Shown piece by piece: positions 35,392 to 48,998 of a stretch of 64,000 nt of DNA (position 1 is the stretch's first letter; each line of letters opens with the position of its first letter). The position numbers and the translations under genes are program-made. Location: assembly GCA_001414345.1 (NCBI GenBank), contig LLCB01000131.1, positions 1 to 64,000 on the forward strand, written 5' to 3'. The notes under the pieces were generated by a model. The model searched no databases. It was not told the DNA's origin and worked only from the letters and a program-made list of their open reading frames with translations. Origin of the DNA: Hymenoscyphus infarciens (taxonomy: Eukaryota; Ascomycota; Leotiomycetes; Helotiales; Helotiaceae).

Positions 35392-36995
35392 ATGAAACCT
35401 GCAAATCGAGTTCTGGTGACCAAGGAATCGCCCATCTTAGCGTTACACAAAGCAATTGGCGAGTCATCCCTCGAGTCTGTTGTCAATCTTGGACTAGGGG
35501 CTTTGTGAGAGATTTCTCGTTTCACTCTGCATATTATGCAAAGGTCATACTGACCGAGTTTTGCCAGTGGATACAACCCCCCAGATTTTGTACTAGACGC
35601 CCTGAAACAGGCCGTAGAGAGAATTGATGTCAACCAATACTCTCCTAGCAAGGTAATCAAGGCGCATCTGGTATAATTCAACTGAAAATGACCGTCTAGG
35701 GACGTCAACGATTGCGAAATGCTCTCGCAAAATCCCACTCCGGTTTGTTTGGACGAGAGCTCAACCCCGAGACCGAGATTTTAGTGACCACGGGTGCCAA
35801 TGAAGGAAGCATAAGTACAGTGATGGCATACGTGGAGTCCGGTGACGAAGTCTTGGTGATGGAACCTTATTTCCCCCCGTAAGCCTATGCATATCTTGAA
35901 AGTTTCAATCTTAACTCACAAGCTAGTTTCTTGGAGAAAACCACCATGGCAGGTGGGGTGGTAAAATTTATCTCCTTGAAAGCCCCCGCGGAGAGTGATT
36001 CGCGTAATGTCTCCTCGGCAGACTGGATCCTGGATATGGAAGAGTTGGAGAACGTCGTCACTGTTAAGACTCGAATGTTGATCCTCGTGAGTTCTGTCCT
36101 TGATCTTGATCAAAACAATGGTTTCTGACGACTAAATATCAAGAACACACCCCACAACCCGACGGGAAAGATCTTCTCTCAATCGGAAATCAAGGAAATC
36201 GGGAATTTTTGCAAAGCCCACTCATTGATCCTGATGTGCGATGAGGTATATTCCCGTCTCGACCACCGAGTTGGGAATAACGACAGTGCTTTCGCTCACC
36301 CCGGGGTACTTTTCCCTGAGTTGACCATCACAGTTGGTTCTGCTGGAAAAGACTTTGCCGCGACTGGATGGAGAGTCGGCTTTTTGATCGGGTCACCAGA
36401 AATACTGGCGCCTGTTGCTAAAGCACATTTATGTCTATGCTTCTGTGCTCCAGGTCCCCCACAAGAAGCATTCGCTGTGGGATACGAGTTGGCAGAGCAA
36501 CACGGGCATTGGAATGACCAGCGTGTAAGGATCCAAAGAAATTTGAAGAGCCTGAATGAGACGTGGCAAGAATTAGGGCTGCAGGTGTGTTGACTCAGAA
36601 GTAGACATCTAGTTCCACGTACTGTACTGATGTAAACTACAGTACGTAGAACCACAAGGCGGCTATACAGTGATGGTTAGCCTTTCGAAAGTTCAAATTC
36701 CCCACAGCGTTCGCTTCCCTAGTGATATATCCAAGGATGACCTCAACGCAAAACTCTGCTGGTTTTTGATCAACGAAAGTAAGCTCCCGTTTCCATCTTT
36801 GCCTGGGTTGGTGCTTGCACTGATATATATGGCGATATAGTTGGGGTTGTTGGTCTACCACCTACCTTCTTTTATACAGCGGGGCATTCTGATTTGAATC
36901 GCAACTGGTTTAGATTCGCGGTAAACAGAGACGACAAGACAATGAGGCTGGCTAAGGAAAGGCTACTGGGGCTGAAAAAGTATATTGTTGGCTAG
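35392..36995 (+). CDS. PLP-dependent class I/II aminotransferase, kynurenine-aminotransferase-like
   Basis: Fold-type I aminotransferase, most like the kynurenine/glutamine transaminase (Bna3/KAT) group, moving an amino group from an aromatic amino acid or kynurenine to a 2-oxo acid. Seven exons: 35392-35504, 35568-35652, 35700-35878, 35927-36086, 36144-36584, 36643-36778 and 36841-36995, giving 422 aa. Introns are 47-63 bp, all GT-AG. It opens KPANRVLVTKESPILALHKA. The small-domain motif GYNPPDF follows intron 1. Catalytic elements: N184 (NTPHNPTGK), D212 and Y215 (CDEVYSRL), the Schiff-base lysine K248 (GSAGKDFAATGWRVG), R256 for the phosphate, and R396 (NWFRFAV) for the substrate carboxylate. 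Length is normal. Exon 1 acceptor CCAG at 35567 was chosen because it restores family spacing. It appears intact and has no targeting peptide, so it is probably cytosolic. Confidence 0.9.
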
Positions 36996-37150
36996 GTTTG
37001 AGCTTGTGTTCAAGCTTACCTAGGTTGTGGTAAGTAGAATAGAAAATAGGAGAAAAGGATGTTCAAGTAAAGTAAAGAAATTTTCAACCATTAGGCTGCA
37101 CTGCGCGTCCAGAATTGAGTGATATGCGCGCACTTCCCGCAATTCATTTT
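36996..37150. other. 3' flank of the aminotransferase
   Basis: Ordinary base composition. No features apart from transition into the transposon block at about 37150. Confidence 0.5.
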
Positions 37151-37165
37151 CAACGACAAGATTAG

Positions 37166-37378
37166 TATATATAGAGAGGGGGACTCTACAGAGTCGTGCT
37201 TGCTCTCCGTCGTGGTTAAAGTGGGTTAACCAGGTTAAGTCGAGGTCTCGGTAGTAAGAGAGAAGGAGCTAACTCTTAATACCTTAATCGAGTATAAATA
37301 GGTTACTTCTTTACTCTTTTTCTCAATTTAACCTTATATATTAACCTAGAGAGAGTAGCTGTTTTAAGACTACTAACA
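37166..37378 (+). repeat. LTR-like rim of the second block
   Basis: TATATATAGAGAG at about 37165, then ACTCTACAGAGTCGTGC and CTCTCCGTCG, looks like an LTR promoter and transcript start. The unit ends ..CTACTAACA at about 37378. No partner copy was located, so this is tentative. Confidence 0.35.
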
Positions 37379-37869
37379 CTGACCTCTTTTATTCTATAAA
37401 CCTAGTGTATTTATACTTCTATAGCGATTATTTATTCTGAAGAATTAGTTTATTTAATTAATTTCTATCTTTAAAAGACCTTCTCTTTTCTCTTAACTTA
37501 AGACGGTTTATTAGTATTTCTAGTCTAGAACTAGGCTATAAAAGTAGAAGAGACGAATAATTAATAAATTATATACTTATAATAAGTAGAGAGACTCTAT
37601 TAAAGTAATATATCTGCTCTATTTAGAGTATTCTATACTATAGAGAATATAGTCTATTTAAAACTCTAGTTATAGTATTATAAGAAAGCTTTAAATAGCT
37701 AAATAGTTTTAAAAAGTAAAATTATTCTACTAGAGTTTAATCTATTCTAGCTTATTATATAACAGCTTCTAATACTAAGATAATTTACTTATCTTTATAG
37801 TAGATAAAAAAGTGTAATATTTATATACTATTTTATAGTTACTTTTTTATAAGAACTCTTTTATATTAT

Positions 37870-38145
37870 ACTTTATATAATAGCCCGCTATTCTAAATTA
37901 CTAGTATTTATAAAACTATTAATACCTTTATACTAAGATTATAAACTACTAATACTTATATAACTAAAGATACTAAAAGTATTAATATTTAATATTTATA
38001 TATAAAAAGAATTAAGGTTTAGATATTATATATTTAGCTTTTCAGCTCTTATTATTTAGTATTAGCTATATTAAGTAGAACTTAGTTATTATTATTATTA
38101 GACTTTAATCTCTTCGATAGTCGTATATATTTCGTATTATTATAG
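37870..38145 (-). repeat. Degraded LTR fragment related to element B
   Basis: The reverse complement of B's LTR is readable here: TATATTTAGCTTTTCAGC, then TTATTATTATTATTAGA, then TATATATTTCGTATTATTAT. Internal deletions shorten it to about 275 bp against 496 bp. It is probably a decayed solo LTR or element end. Confidence 0.65.
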
Positions 38146-39449
38146 TTTAGTATAAAAAGCTTATATATATTAGTACTAAAGTGTTATTCTTAGAGCTAGT
38201 ATCTTATATATATATACTCTCTATTTATATAAATAACTTAAAACTTTCTCTTTTAATTATTCTACTTTTAACTAGTCTATTATTTTCTCTATTTAAGAAT
38301 ATTCTGCTTTTATATAAATAACTATTTATAAATCTCTTAATCTACTTACTAGTCTAGTATAACTACTAGATCTCTTTCTTAAACTAGATTACTTTTATAA
38401 TATACTCTTTTTAAAAAGAATAATAAAATAAGAACTAATAAAATAGATAATAGAAAGAAATAATATAAGAAATTTGAAAAATACTCTTATAATTCTCTCT
38501 CTAGTTTAATTAGTAGCGCTCTCTTTTAATTATACTTTTTAAAGATCTTCTTTATTTTAATTTTAGAATAAGAATTGATATTATAAAAGAAAGTACTTTA
38601 ATATAAAGTCTACTTCTATTTCTTAGTTTAAGTTATATAAGAGTATAATAAAAATAATTAATAAGTAGTTTAAGCTAAAACTAAGTATAATTAAGCTTAT
38701 TTTAAATAAGCTTAAGTTAGTATAAGTCTTTCTAATTTTATCTCTAAATAGTATAAAAAGAGTCTAAAGTTAGATCTAAATAACTTATAAAGATAAAAGT
38801 TTAAGTTTAACTAGTTCTATTTTTAGATTATAGAAGTTTAATAAAAGCCTAGTCGTAGACTCTAGTTCTAGTAATATCTTCTTTTTACTTAAATTAATAA
38901 TACTAATAAAGATAATTAGAATTATATACTTCTAGCTAATAGTAGTCTCTCTTTTTAATAGCTTTATATAAGCTACTATAATATATTATAAAAAAAATTT
39001 AAATATTAGAGATATTATAAGTATATCTAGTAACTCTAGTAGACTATTTATAATAGAGATAATAGATATTATACTTAGTATACTAGAAGTAAATACGTAT
39101 TATATATATATATTAGTATATATAAGCGTTATTATATAAGATATATTTCTATTTATTACGTCTATTATACTTATATATATATATATATATAGAAAGCTTT
39201 CTAGTAAGTAATCTTTTACTAAATCGCTTAATCTATTACTTACTTTTTTAATTTATTATAGTTTTTATAAGTATATAGTATATAAAGAACTAAAAGACTT
39301 CTTATATAATTATAAAACTCTAGAACTTAGAAAGCGACGTAGTCTTAGTCTCTTAGTACTAAGCTTATAATATATAATAGATAGTATAAATCACTTAGTA
39401 TATACTTTATAGCTACTAGTATATTATAAAACTCTTTTATATACTAGAT

Positions 39450-40110
39450 ATACTATTAGTATACTTAATATACCTAGTATATCTAGTATACTTAAGCTTT
39501 AAGTATACTATTATAATACTAGTTATAATAGAGATCGTAGCTAGTATACTTTATACTAGCTATTCTAAGTATACTAGCTATACTAGCTATACTAGTAATT
39601 TAAGTTTATATTATTGTTTTAAATATATCTATCTATATATCTAACTCTACTTATCTCTACTTATCTATCTTTCTATCTATCTCTATCTACTCTTTTCTAC
39701 CTCTATCTATCTATTTATCTGTCTATCTATATACCTTATTTATATACTCTACTTATATAAGAGGTATTCTAGAAAGTAAACTTTAGCTTAATCGCTTAAT
39801 TTTATTACTCGCTTTTTTAATCTATTAATATTTCATAGAGCTAGATAGTATATAAATAGATAGAAAGCTAGTTATATAGTTATATATATCTAAGAGTCGA
39901 GTAGTAGATTAGCCTTAGCGCTCTTAATACCGCGGTTAGATAGCGAGTTAGTCTTAGTAGACTTAGCGCTAAAGCTAAATAAGTAGGTACTTTAGCGCTA
40001 GCTTACTTAGTATACTTAGTATACTTTATATAGTTAGTATAGCTAGTATAGCTAGTATATCTACTATAGTATACTTAGTATACTTAGTATAGCTAGTATA
40101 AAGCTATTCT
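39450..40110. repeat. Short tandem motif tracts (TAGTATACT-type and TCTA-type)
   Basis: AGTATACTTAGTATAG/CTAGTATA units are reiterated at about 39450-39600 and again at 40005-40110. An imperfect TCTA/TATC microsatellite lies at about 39630-39735. They are probably satellites that expanded or degenerated inside the RIP block. Confidence 0.6.
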
Positions 40111-40241
40111 ACTAGTATATAAAAGTTTTTTATAATATATACTCTATATATCTAGTATAACTAGTATAAGACTATTCTACTAGTATTTAAAAGCTTTTTA
40201 TAATATAGATCTTAGATATAATCTTATAAGCTCTAATAAGT

Positions 40242-40876
40242 TACTTAATAAGAGTACGATTATTTAGTATAGAAGACGTATAAAAGTGAGGTATATATAC
40301 TATCTCTCTCTCTAAATAAAATGTAAACGCACGGCCGCTATACTATACTAAATGTCTATACACTCTATATTTTATTTAGAGAGAGAGATAGTAAGTGCGG
40401 CTAGCGAACGAATCTATTCCTATTTTAGCTAGCCTCGACCTACTTCTCTAAGAGGCGCTTAATTATCAAGCTCTACTATAGCGCCTTTCTATCTTTCTAT
40501 CGTCTTAACACTAATATAACATATACTAGCTTACGTAAGAGCTATCTTTTATAATATATAGATCTTTTAGCGAAAAAACGTTATTAATAAAAGGAAATAA
40601 TATATTCCGATTAGTACTAAAGAGTAAAGGAAGGTTAAAAAGAAGACCCTGGCAGTAGGCGACGTCACGTGGTAGAGCCTCAAGTCTATCTATTATAAAG
40701 TAGATAGAGTAGTAGAAGTGTAAGCGGTTAAATACTAGCGTAGGCCGGCTAGACTTTAGTCTAGGTCGGACGGAATCTAGTACTAATTAGGCATAGTGTG
40801 AGCGTAGAGGCGTTGTTATATACGCCTTACTTTTATACGTCTTCTATACTAAATAATCGTACTCTTTAATAAAGTA
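40242..40876. mobile_element. About 635-bp inverted-repeat element with internal stem
   Basis: About 50-bp arms (40242-40292 and about 40823-40875) share AGAGTACGATTATTTAGTAT and AGAAGACGTATAAAAGT in inverse orientation. Inside, near 40303-40392, is a second pair of about 27-bp inverted arms built on CTCTCTCTCTAAATAAAAT. The interior holds GC-rich, little-RIPed sequence (GACGTCACGTGG near 40670, TCGGACGGAATCTAG near 40770). No coding frame recognised. It fits a non-autonomous DNA transposon. Confidence 0.6.
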
Positions 40877-41089
40877 TATTAAAATAAGCTAGTTTATATA
40901 TAATAAATAATTTATTATTATTTTTAAAATTATTTTATAGAATTTATAGCTATTTGATAATATAGTTATAAATAAGATAAAAAGTATAATAGTTTATATC
41001 TAAAGAAGTGCTTAGTCGACTAATCTTTTTATAATATATAATTATATAATCTAAATATATAATCGAATTAAATAGTCTTTTGAAAAAAT

Positions 41090-44000
41090 TACTCTATTTA
41101 TAAACTTAGACTTTTCTTTTTAGTTAATTCTTTCTAGAATATAGACTCTATTTAAGTTATCTATTATTCTGTTTATATTTAGTTTATAATAAAAAGATTT
41201 AATTAGAGACTAAAGCTACTACTAATAAGAAAGTAGTTTAGGAGAGAGATAGACTATAAGAAACTATACTAAGTAGAGTATATAGATAATATAATAAGTT
41301 AATCTTAGTTTATAAAAATAAGAGTTAGTATAAGTTTAGTCTATTAAATATCTTTCTAATATAGTAATTATAACTATAATACTAGAGAAGTTTTAAAATA
41401 TACTTTAGAATAAGCTATATAAATATAGCTAGCGTATCTAGACTCTTAAAATATATTAGTATAATATTATTATAATTATTATTATAATTACTATATAAGC
41501 TATTTACTAAGCTCTAAGATTAAGTAGTACTTCTTCTAGTCTTATTTAATAAAGTCTTATAGCTTATATTCTAATATATTTAAGTTTATTCTTAAGTATA
41601 TAATACTCTTTCTTAGATTCTATTACTATCTATTTAAAGCTTATTTCTCTAACTTAGTAATATAAAAGATAGTCGGTTAGAGTACTTAACTCTTAAAATA
41701 TATAATAGTAATATAATTTCTATATATCTTAAGCGCTCTCTTAGAACTACTAAAGTAGTATACTTTAACTACTTCTTTCTTATTCTCTCTTATTCTTACT
41801 ATCTTTCTATTTTCATCTCTATTCTTCTTTGAAAGTTCTAGAATAAGTTTATACTCTTAGAGCTTTTCGAATCTAACTAGCTAAGTAGTAATTCTTAGTA
41901 CTATTTTCCTATCTACTAGCGTCTCTCTTAGTTATCTAAAGTTCTTAATCTACTTCTTAAGAGCTTCTATAAGCGCTTCTCTCTCTTATAGTATAATATA
42001 GTAAAAATAACATAAGATAACCTACTTTCTCTCTTCTATTTATATATATATACTATAGTTTAAGTTAGTTGAAAACTCTTTTTAAGAAGATCATAGTATT
42101 AAGCTCTATTATCTCTATTTATAATTATATAAGTAGTAAGCTCTTTGTTTTAGTAAGTCTCTTATAAACTCTGCTTAGCTCTTAATTATTAAAGTCTACT
42201 TTATCTATACTTTAGTATATAATATCAGGTTTTTCTTTTATATTTACTGTCTTTAGACTTTTAAATACTCTTTCTATTCTTTAAACCTAGTATTATACTT
42301 AAAACCACTTCTCTCTATTTTCTACTTCTCTTTTTACTTCTATCTTACTCTCTAAAAGTATAATATTACCTTTTCTAGTTTTAATAGTCTTTCTCTTTCT
42401 CTTCTTAACTATATAACTATACTCTTATAAGTACTCTAGATTAGCTATCTTAGCTTAGAGAGTAAAACTTCTTTTTAAATATAGCTACTCTTAGATTATA
42501 GTATAAGTTAATTAAGACAGAGTTAGCTCTCTTCTAAACTTCTTACTACTAGTAGAGTAGCTTTATACGTCTCTTTTACTATTTATAAATACTTTAACTA
42601 CTATATAAAGAAGCTTTTTACTATTCCTTTTATACTCTCTCTTTTTAGTATAGTATAGTACTAATACTTTATATCTAATAGTACTTCTTACTATTACTAT
42701 ATATATTTATTATACTTATTAGTAGTTTACTCTCTATATCTTACTAGTAAGTCTTAGAAGTATAAAAGTTTAGATTATAAGCTTTCTTTTTATTCTTTCC
42801 TAGTATACTTTCTAGTTAAGCTTTCTACTAAGCTCTAATATTAAGAACCTTATCTACTTAAGTAGTATAAGCTTATATCTCTAAACCTAGCTATCTCTTT
42901 CTATAAAACTCTTATTCTTATAAAGTATATAAGTACTATCTTTTCTAAGCTAAAAGCTATTTCTACTTATTTATCTACTTATTATATACTTTTAAGACTA
43001 CTTCTAGTATTCTATAGTTTACTTCTATACTTTTTAATATTATAAGTAAGTTTATATTATTTATAAATTCTACTATTATAAGTTTATTAACCTTTACTAA
43101 TTTATTATATAGTATTAAGATAAATAGACTAAAGACTATTAAAATAGTACTAACTCTTATAATACTTCTTAATCTAAGTCTCTCTTATTTATAAACCTTT
43201 TATTAAAGAATAATATAGCTTTATCTTATTAAAGAAGAATTCTTATCTAGGTTATAACTTATTATACTCTCTCTTTCTCTCTTAAAAAATAAAGTAGCTA
43301 TATATAGTCTACTTAGTTAAACGCCTCTAATATATCTAATTAAGCTAGATAGATATATAGCTCTTATTCTTCTAAGTTATATATATCTTTTTTAGTACTA
43401 TATTATATATAAGTTCTATATTCTAGTACTTTTAGTTATTTATCTATATTTCTAGAAGTATCTTTCTATTCTTTATAAGTTATATAATTCTCTATACTAT
43501 TATATTCTTTAAGATCTTATTTATAGTTAAAAGTCGTATTACTAGCTATTTAGTATTTATATTACTCTATTTCTTTATTATGTTATCTAGCTTTCTTAGT
43601 ACTACTACTTTAATCTAGTAGAAGTATAATAAAAAGTATTATAAGTAAAAACTTACTTTTATAATTATAATAAATACTTTTTGAAATAACTTATTATATA
43701 CTTTTAGAAAGCAATTTACTAGTATATTAAACTCGAGTATCTTTTATAATAGTAATTATATTACTCTTTTAATATACTTCTTAGTTATATACTAACTTAT
43801 TTAGTACTTTTAAAAGAAGCTTCTAAAGTTCTAGTTTCTATTTAAACTTAAATAGTTAGCTATTAACTCTAAGAAGAACTTCTTTATAAGAATATAAGTC
43901 TTATTCTTATATTTTTACTACTAGTTCTATTAATTAAAGTAGATATTAGTATTACTAGTACTTTAAGCTTTATATATTATTTTAAATATATTTATTTCTT

Positions 44001-46750
44001 AAGTATTTATAGCTTTATATTATCTTTTACTACTTCTATATATATCTTTCTCTAGCTCTTTATTATTAAACTCTTACTTATAGTTTAGAGTTCTTGAAAA
44101 ATAATATCTTTATCTAACTAGTTTCTAGAACTCTTTATATAAAGTTCTCTCTAAGTCTTTTTATATGTTTTTACTTTATTTAATACTTCTTTAACTTTTA
44201 TATTCTATTATAGTTATACTCTTTCTTTATCTAGTTTCTAAAGTTATATTATAGCTTAAGCTATTTACTAGAGTTCTTTTATAAGTCTCTTAATAAAACT
44301 TCTAAGTTCTTAAGTATTCTTAATAACTAGATTTTTAAGATATAAGACTTTTATCTTAAATAGTACTTTATCTATTAGTCTCTAGCTAGAACTAAGTATC
44401 TTAATATCTCTCTCTTCTCTTCTACTATTATTATTAAGAGTTAAGTTATATAGTCTAAGTCTAGTAGATCTAGTAGTCTATACTAAGTTATTATATTCTT
44501 AGTTAAGAAAACTAAGTTAATTATAGAGTTATAAGATCTCTCTCTTCTTTAAATAATCTTATTATAAAGTATATCTCTTTTTAGTATCGATTATAATATA
44601 TATTTAAAAGTAAAGTCTATATTCTAGAGAGAGTAGTAGATATTTAAGTTCTCTATTATAAACACTCTCTCTCTCTTAAGTTATTCTTATACTCGACGTG
44701 ATTTAGTAGAACGCGGTTCTAATCTTATATTTCTAGCTCTAATATAACTAAATATTTAAATTATTATCTTATTCTTTAAACTATACTAAAGTGTATAATA
44801 ATATAGAAATTTAATAATAATTTACTTATAATCGTATATTTAAAAAGCTCTACTAAAAAAATAGTTATTTTAGTATAAGTTAGTATATCTATAATATAAC
44901 TATATAAGCTAAGCTTTCTCTATCTGCTTCTACTACCTCTACTATTACTTTTATACTCTTTTATTCTTTTTTTACTTAATATACCTTCTCTAGAATAGTA
45001 TAAGACTAATACTACTCCTAGTACTAAAAAGTCTACTAAAAGAGTCTTAAAAGCTACTAAAGAAAGTCTCTTAAAAAGAAGGCCTCTTAAGTATATAGCG
45101 CGTCTGTCTTATATACGTTAAACTAAGAGCTAGTATAAGTAGTATAATATATATATTTATAGTAGTAATTAGCTATATTAGAAAGAATTCTATAAGATAG
45201 AAATTATTAAGTATATAAGAGAGCGAGAGAGAATAAATAAAGAGGTAGAAAGAGACTTAAATAGCTTTAATTTAGATTTTAATATCTTAGTATTTCTAAG
45301 TAGTTTAGTAATATTATAGTTCGAAGGTATCTATATTTTAGTCTTAAACTACTCTAAATAAGAGTAGTTTTAAACTAGACTACTAAACGCGTCTATATAT
45401 AGAGTATAAGAATAGCTAAAGAGATAGTTATACTTATTATAGTATTTTCTTTATTAGTATTCTCTTTACTTATAAGTTATATACTAAGTAGATTATTATC
45501 TTATTTACTTCTTCTTCTATTATTACACTTACTTAGTTTTTATTTATAGTATATATCTAGCTTATTTTAAATTATTTTTTATTTATAAAAAGTATATATC
45601 TTAAACTTAATAAGTAGTTAAAAGAGTCTCTTATACTATTCTATACTAGTTCTTAAATTACTAGAATATTATATTCTTTCTTATAATTTAGAGCTATGTC
45701 TAGTATCTTTAGTCTTTTCTTTATATTCTAGTATAGTATAATTAGACTTATTACTATTCTATAAAGCTTTAGCTTACTTCTATTTCGTTATTATTAACTA
45801 ATAGCTCTCTTATTATACTAAGAGAGCTTCTTAGTCTCTTAAAGAGCTAGATAAGATTACCTCTCTTATTTTACTATATTTATTAGTCTTCTAAGTATAT
45901 AGCTCTATTTAAGCTTCTTTAGAAATTCTATATACTCTCTTTATAACTAAAAGTAAATAAGTATAGTATTACTCTCTTCTCTTATTTTAAATCTTTTTAT
46001 AAGCTTATAAATAAGTTTAGATAATCTAGATACCTTTCTATTTATTACTTATAATACTACTCTTCTATTAGATATTTAGTTATAAATAATAAGTATTCTT
46101 CTTTTTAGTTCTTATACTCTACTAAGTATTCTTTTAGATTCTTCTTACTTAGATCTTCTTTCTTCTCTTCTTTATATTTCTTATATATATACTAAGTATA
46201 TTTTTTATTTTATTTAAAAAAGTAGGTTATATAACTCTATTTTTAGTACTTAAAGTACTTTATAGTAACTACTTCTATTATATATCTCTTATATAAAAAG
46301 TATAAAGCTTTCTATAATATCTCTCTTAAGTAGAGCTTTCTTATCTCTTTAATTATTACTATATCTAGAATATAGTTCTAGAGAGCTAGCTTATCTTATT
46401 TCTAAAACTCTTTATCTCTACTTTTTTATTATATAATCTTTAGTACTTTTATATTAGAGACTTATAATATACTCTATATTATACTTATTATTTCTTTCTT
46501 AAGTATATTTACTAAGACTCTCTTTATAAATACTATAAGTATTCTTATAACTACTACTATCTCTTATTAAAATATCTTCTTTATCTAGCTATTATCCTAT
46601 ATATATACTATCTATTTTTCTTTCTTAAACTATATAATAATAGTACTACTTAAGAACTTCTTTATTATAATTACCTCTGTTCTATATCTATTTATATTTA
46701 TAGCTTTTAGTACTTTGTTTAGTAATATATTTATTATAGAAAACTTTTAG
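41090..46750 (-). mobile_element. Tad-like LINE (non-LTR retrotransposon) copy 1, RIP-degraded
   Basis: Homologous along most of its length to the copy at about 46990-52950. Reverse transcriptase traces on the minus strand include LDILEAFN near 43317-43340 and EFINNINL at 43047-43070, the damaged form of the GFVDD-type catalytic box, with both Asp codons turned to Asn. Element C copy 2 sits inside at 44672-45424. Boundaries are approximate and no poly-A tail was identified. Confidence 0.65.
44672..45424. mobile_element. Element C copy 2 (about 753 bp)
   Basis: Shares ends (TCTCTTAAGTTATTCTTA; inverse at the right) and long interior blocks with 17507-18458, including TTTAGTAGAACGCGGTTC and AGAGTAGTTTTAAAC. 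It lacks about 200 bp of the central frame and is far more RIP-altered than copy 1. It interrupts LINE copy 1. The flanking TA is clear only on the right. Confidence 0.65.
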
Positions 46751-47394
46751 ATACTAGAGATACTATTAGTATACTTATTATACTTAATATATCTAGTATA
46801 TTTAAGCGTTACTTATTCTCTTTACTACTACTATACTTTATAATACTTTATAGTATATATTAATAGTTATTTCTTCCTTTATAGTCTATTAGAGATATAG
46901 TCTAATATACTAGTTTTTACTAATATATTATTAGATATTAGGTCTAATATTCTATTTTATTATCTATATATAGTACTATTTATCTACTAAGGCTAAACGT
47001 AGTAGCTTATTAGACTATTATAATATTATCTCTATTCTCTCTTAGAAAGCTAGATATATTACTATATATTAACTTAAATATTATTATTATTATTATTCTT
47101 ACGCTACGTAGGCTATAGGTCGAGCTCTAGAAGTAAGTAGTATATCTTCTAGTCTAGTTTATAGAGCTTTATAGCTTTATTCTTTATTATACTTAAGTCT
47201 TTCTTTAAGTATCTAATACTTCTTTTATTACTTTCTTTTACTATCTATTTAAAGCTTATCTCTCTAACTTAGTAATAAAGAAGATAGTAAGTTAATTAAA
47301 ATACTTAACTACTAAAGCGTATATTAGTAGTATAAAAGTATAAATAAGTATACTTACTACTCTATATAATAGCCTATTACCTAAGCTATTCTAG

Positions 47395-47735
47395 ATAGCT
47401 AGGAGTACCTGCTATATCTATATTTAGCTTTTAGCTGTTATTATTTTATATTATCTAATTTAGAAAGGTTACGTACGTCTAGACTCTTAGACGTACTTCG
47501 TAGGGTTTAGGCTTTTATATTAGCCGACGTATATCGTTGTTTAGTATCGGACTCTTTTATACTATCTGAACCTCTTATATATAGCTGCCTACTCCTAGAG
47601 TTAGAAAAGGCTAGTTTAGCCTTTTCTTCTATATTAGAGCCTAGTATCTATATACGTTATTCTACTAAACACACTTCTATATATCTCTTCTATAGTTGTA
47701 TATATTTCGTACTATTATACTCTAGCGCTTTTAAA
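47395..47735 (-). repeat. Solo LTR-like sequence, diverged relative of element B LTR
   Basis: The right part matches the reverse complement of B's LTR (GAGCCTAGTATCTATATACG, then TATATATTTCGTACTATTAT) and the left part matches TTTAGCTTTTAGCTGTTATT. The middle is different and retains CG words, with a hairpin-like TACGTACGTCTAGACTC/AGACGTAC. It splits the LINE copy, consistent with a later insertion reduced to one LTR. Confidence 0.6.
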
Positions 47736-48516
47736 TCGCTCTTAAAATTATTAAAGCTAAGGTCTTACTCTTTAATAAGCCTTAGTAGCCTCTTCCTTAT
47801 TCTCTCTTTTCTCTACCTCTTCCTTACTCTCTCTCTTCTCCTTCTCTAAAAGCTCTAAAGTAAGTCTATATTCCTAGAGTCTTCCTAGCCGAAGTAGTTA
47901 AGTAGTTATTCTAAGTACTAGCTTTCTATCTACTAGTATCTCTCTTAGCTCTTAAAGGTTACTAATTTACTTCTTAAAAGCTCTTACTAGCGTGTCTCTT
48001 TCTTATAAGATATCTTAGTAGAATAGTATAAAGTATTCTATAGTCTCTCTATCTCTTATATATATATACTATAGTAATAGCTAGTTTAGTACTCTTTTTA
48101 AGAAGAGGAAGGTATTAAGCTCTATTACTCTTATTTATACTTAAATAAGTAGTAAGCCTCTTATAAACCTTTTATAGCTTCTAGCTATCTAGGTCTACTT
48201 TATCTAATATCTCTATCTACTATATTAGGTTCTTTTCTTAAGCTCTTCTCTTTTACTCTTTAAGACGCTCTTTCTACTCTATAAGCGTCGTATTATACTT
48301 AAAGCCTCCTCTTCTCTACTTCTCCTCTTACTCCTATTTTACTTTTTATAAGTATAGTATTACTTTCCTAGCTTTTAATAGTTGTTCTTTTCTCTTCTTT
48401 AGCTATATAGTTATATACTTATAAGCGTTTTAGATTAGCTTCTCTAGTTTAGACGTTTAGAACTTCCTTTTAAAAGTAGCTACTTTAAGATTAAGATATA
48501 AGTTAACTAAGGCGTA

Positions 48517-48998
48517 TAGTACTAGGAGATAAGTCTAAGCCATTTGCTCTTTTTATATAAAAACTTAGCGATAACACTTAAGAATATAAAATAGAAGAAA
48601 GAATAGAGTTCTAATTTCCTTTATAGAATCTCTTAAACGTAGTATTTCTTTTTATTCTATGTCTTTGAATTTAGCTAAACTATAAAGACTATATAAAAAA
48701 TTAGCTATAAAGTATAATACTTTTTTTTTTAAAAAAAAGTAGTAATTTATACTAAAAAAGACTAAAATCTAGTCCTAAAATTACTTTTTCTAGAAAAACT
48801 CGATAACTAATAATAAAGAACTTCTCTACTATAAGATATATAGTTATAAATAGCTTAAGAAGGTAGTTAGCTATAAGTATATAAGAGAGGTTAACGTTTT
48901 AGCAAGTCTATATAAAGTTATAAGTGATTAAAAAGTAGGTAAAAGAGTAATTTTTAGTAGAGTTTACTAAAATAGCTTAGACTTTCCGACTAGTACTA
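48517..48998. mobile_element. 482-bp MITE inserted in LINE copy 2
   Basis: The ends TAGTACTAG..AAGTCTAAGC and the inverse GCTTAGACTTT..CTAGTACTA are flanked by TA at 48515-48516 and 48999-49000. Removing it restores continuity with LINE copy 1 (..AAGRCR then GTTAGCT..). A T/A-rich hairpin lies near 48720-48738. No coding capacity. Likely a non-autonomous Tc1/mariner-type element. Confidence 0.7.

Noticed and set aside
35268..35738. 156-aa minus-strand frame
   Set aside because: Antisense to exons 1-3 of the aminotransferase, with no family signal.
39450..40110. Interpretation as a CRISPR array or functional satellite
   Set aside because: Units are short, irregular and without spacers; the organism is eukaryotic.
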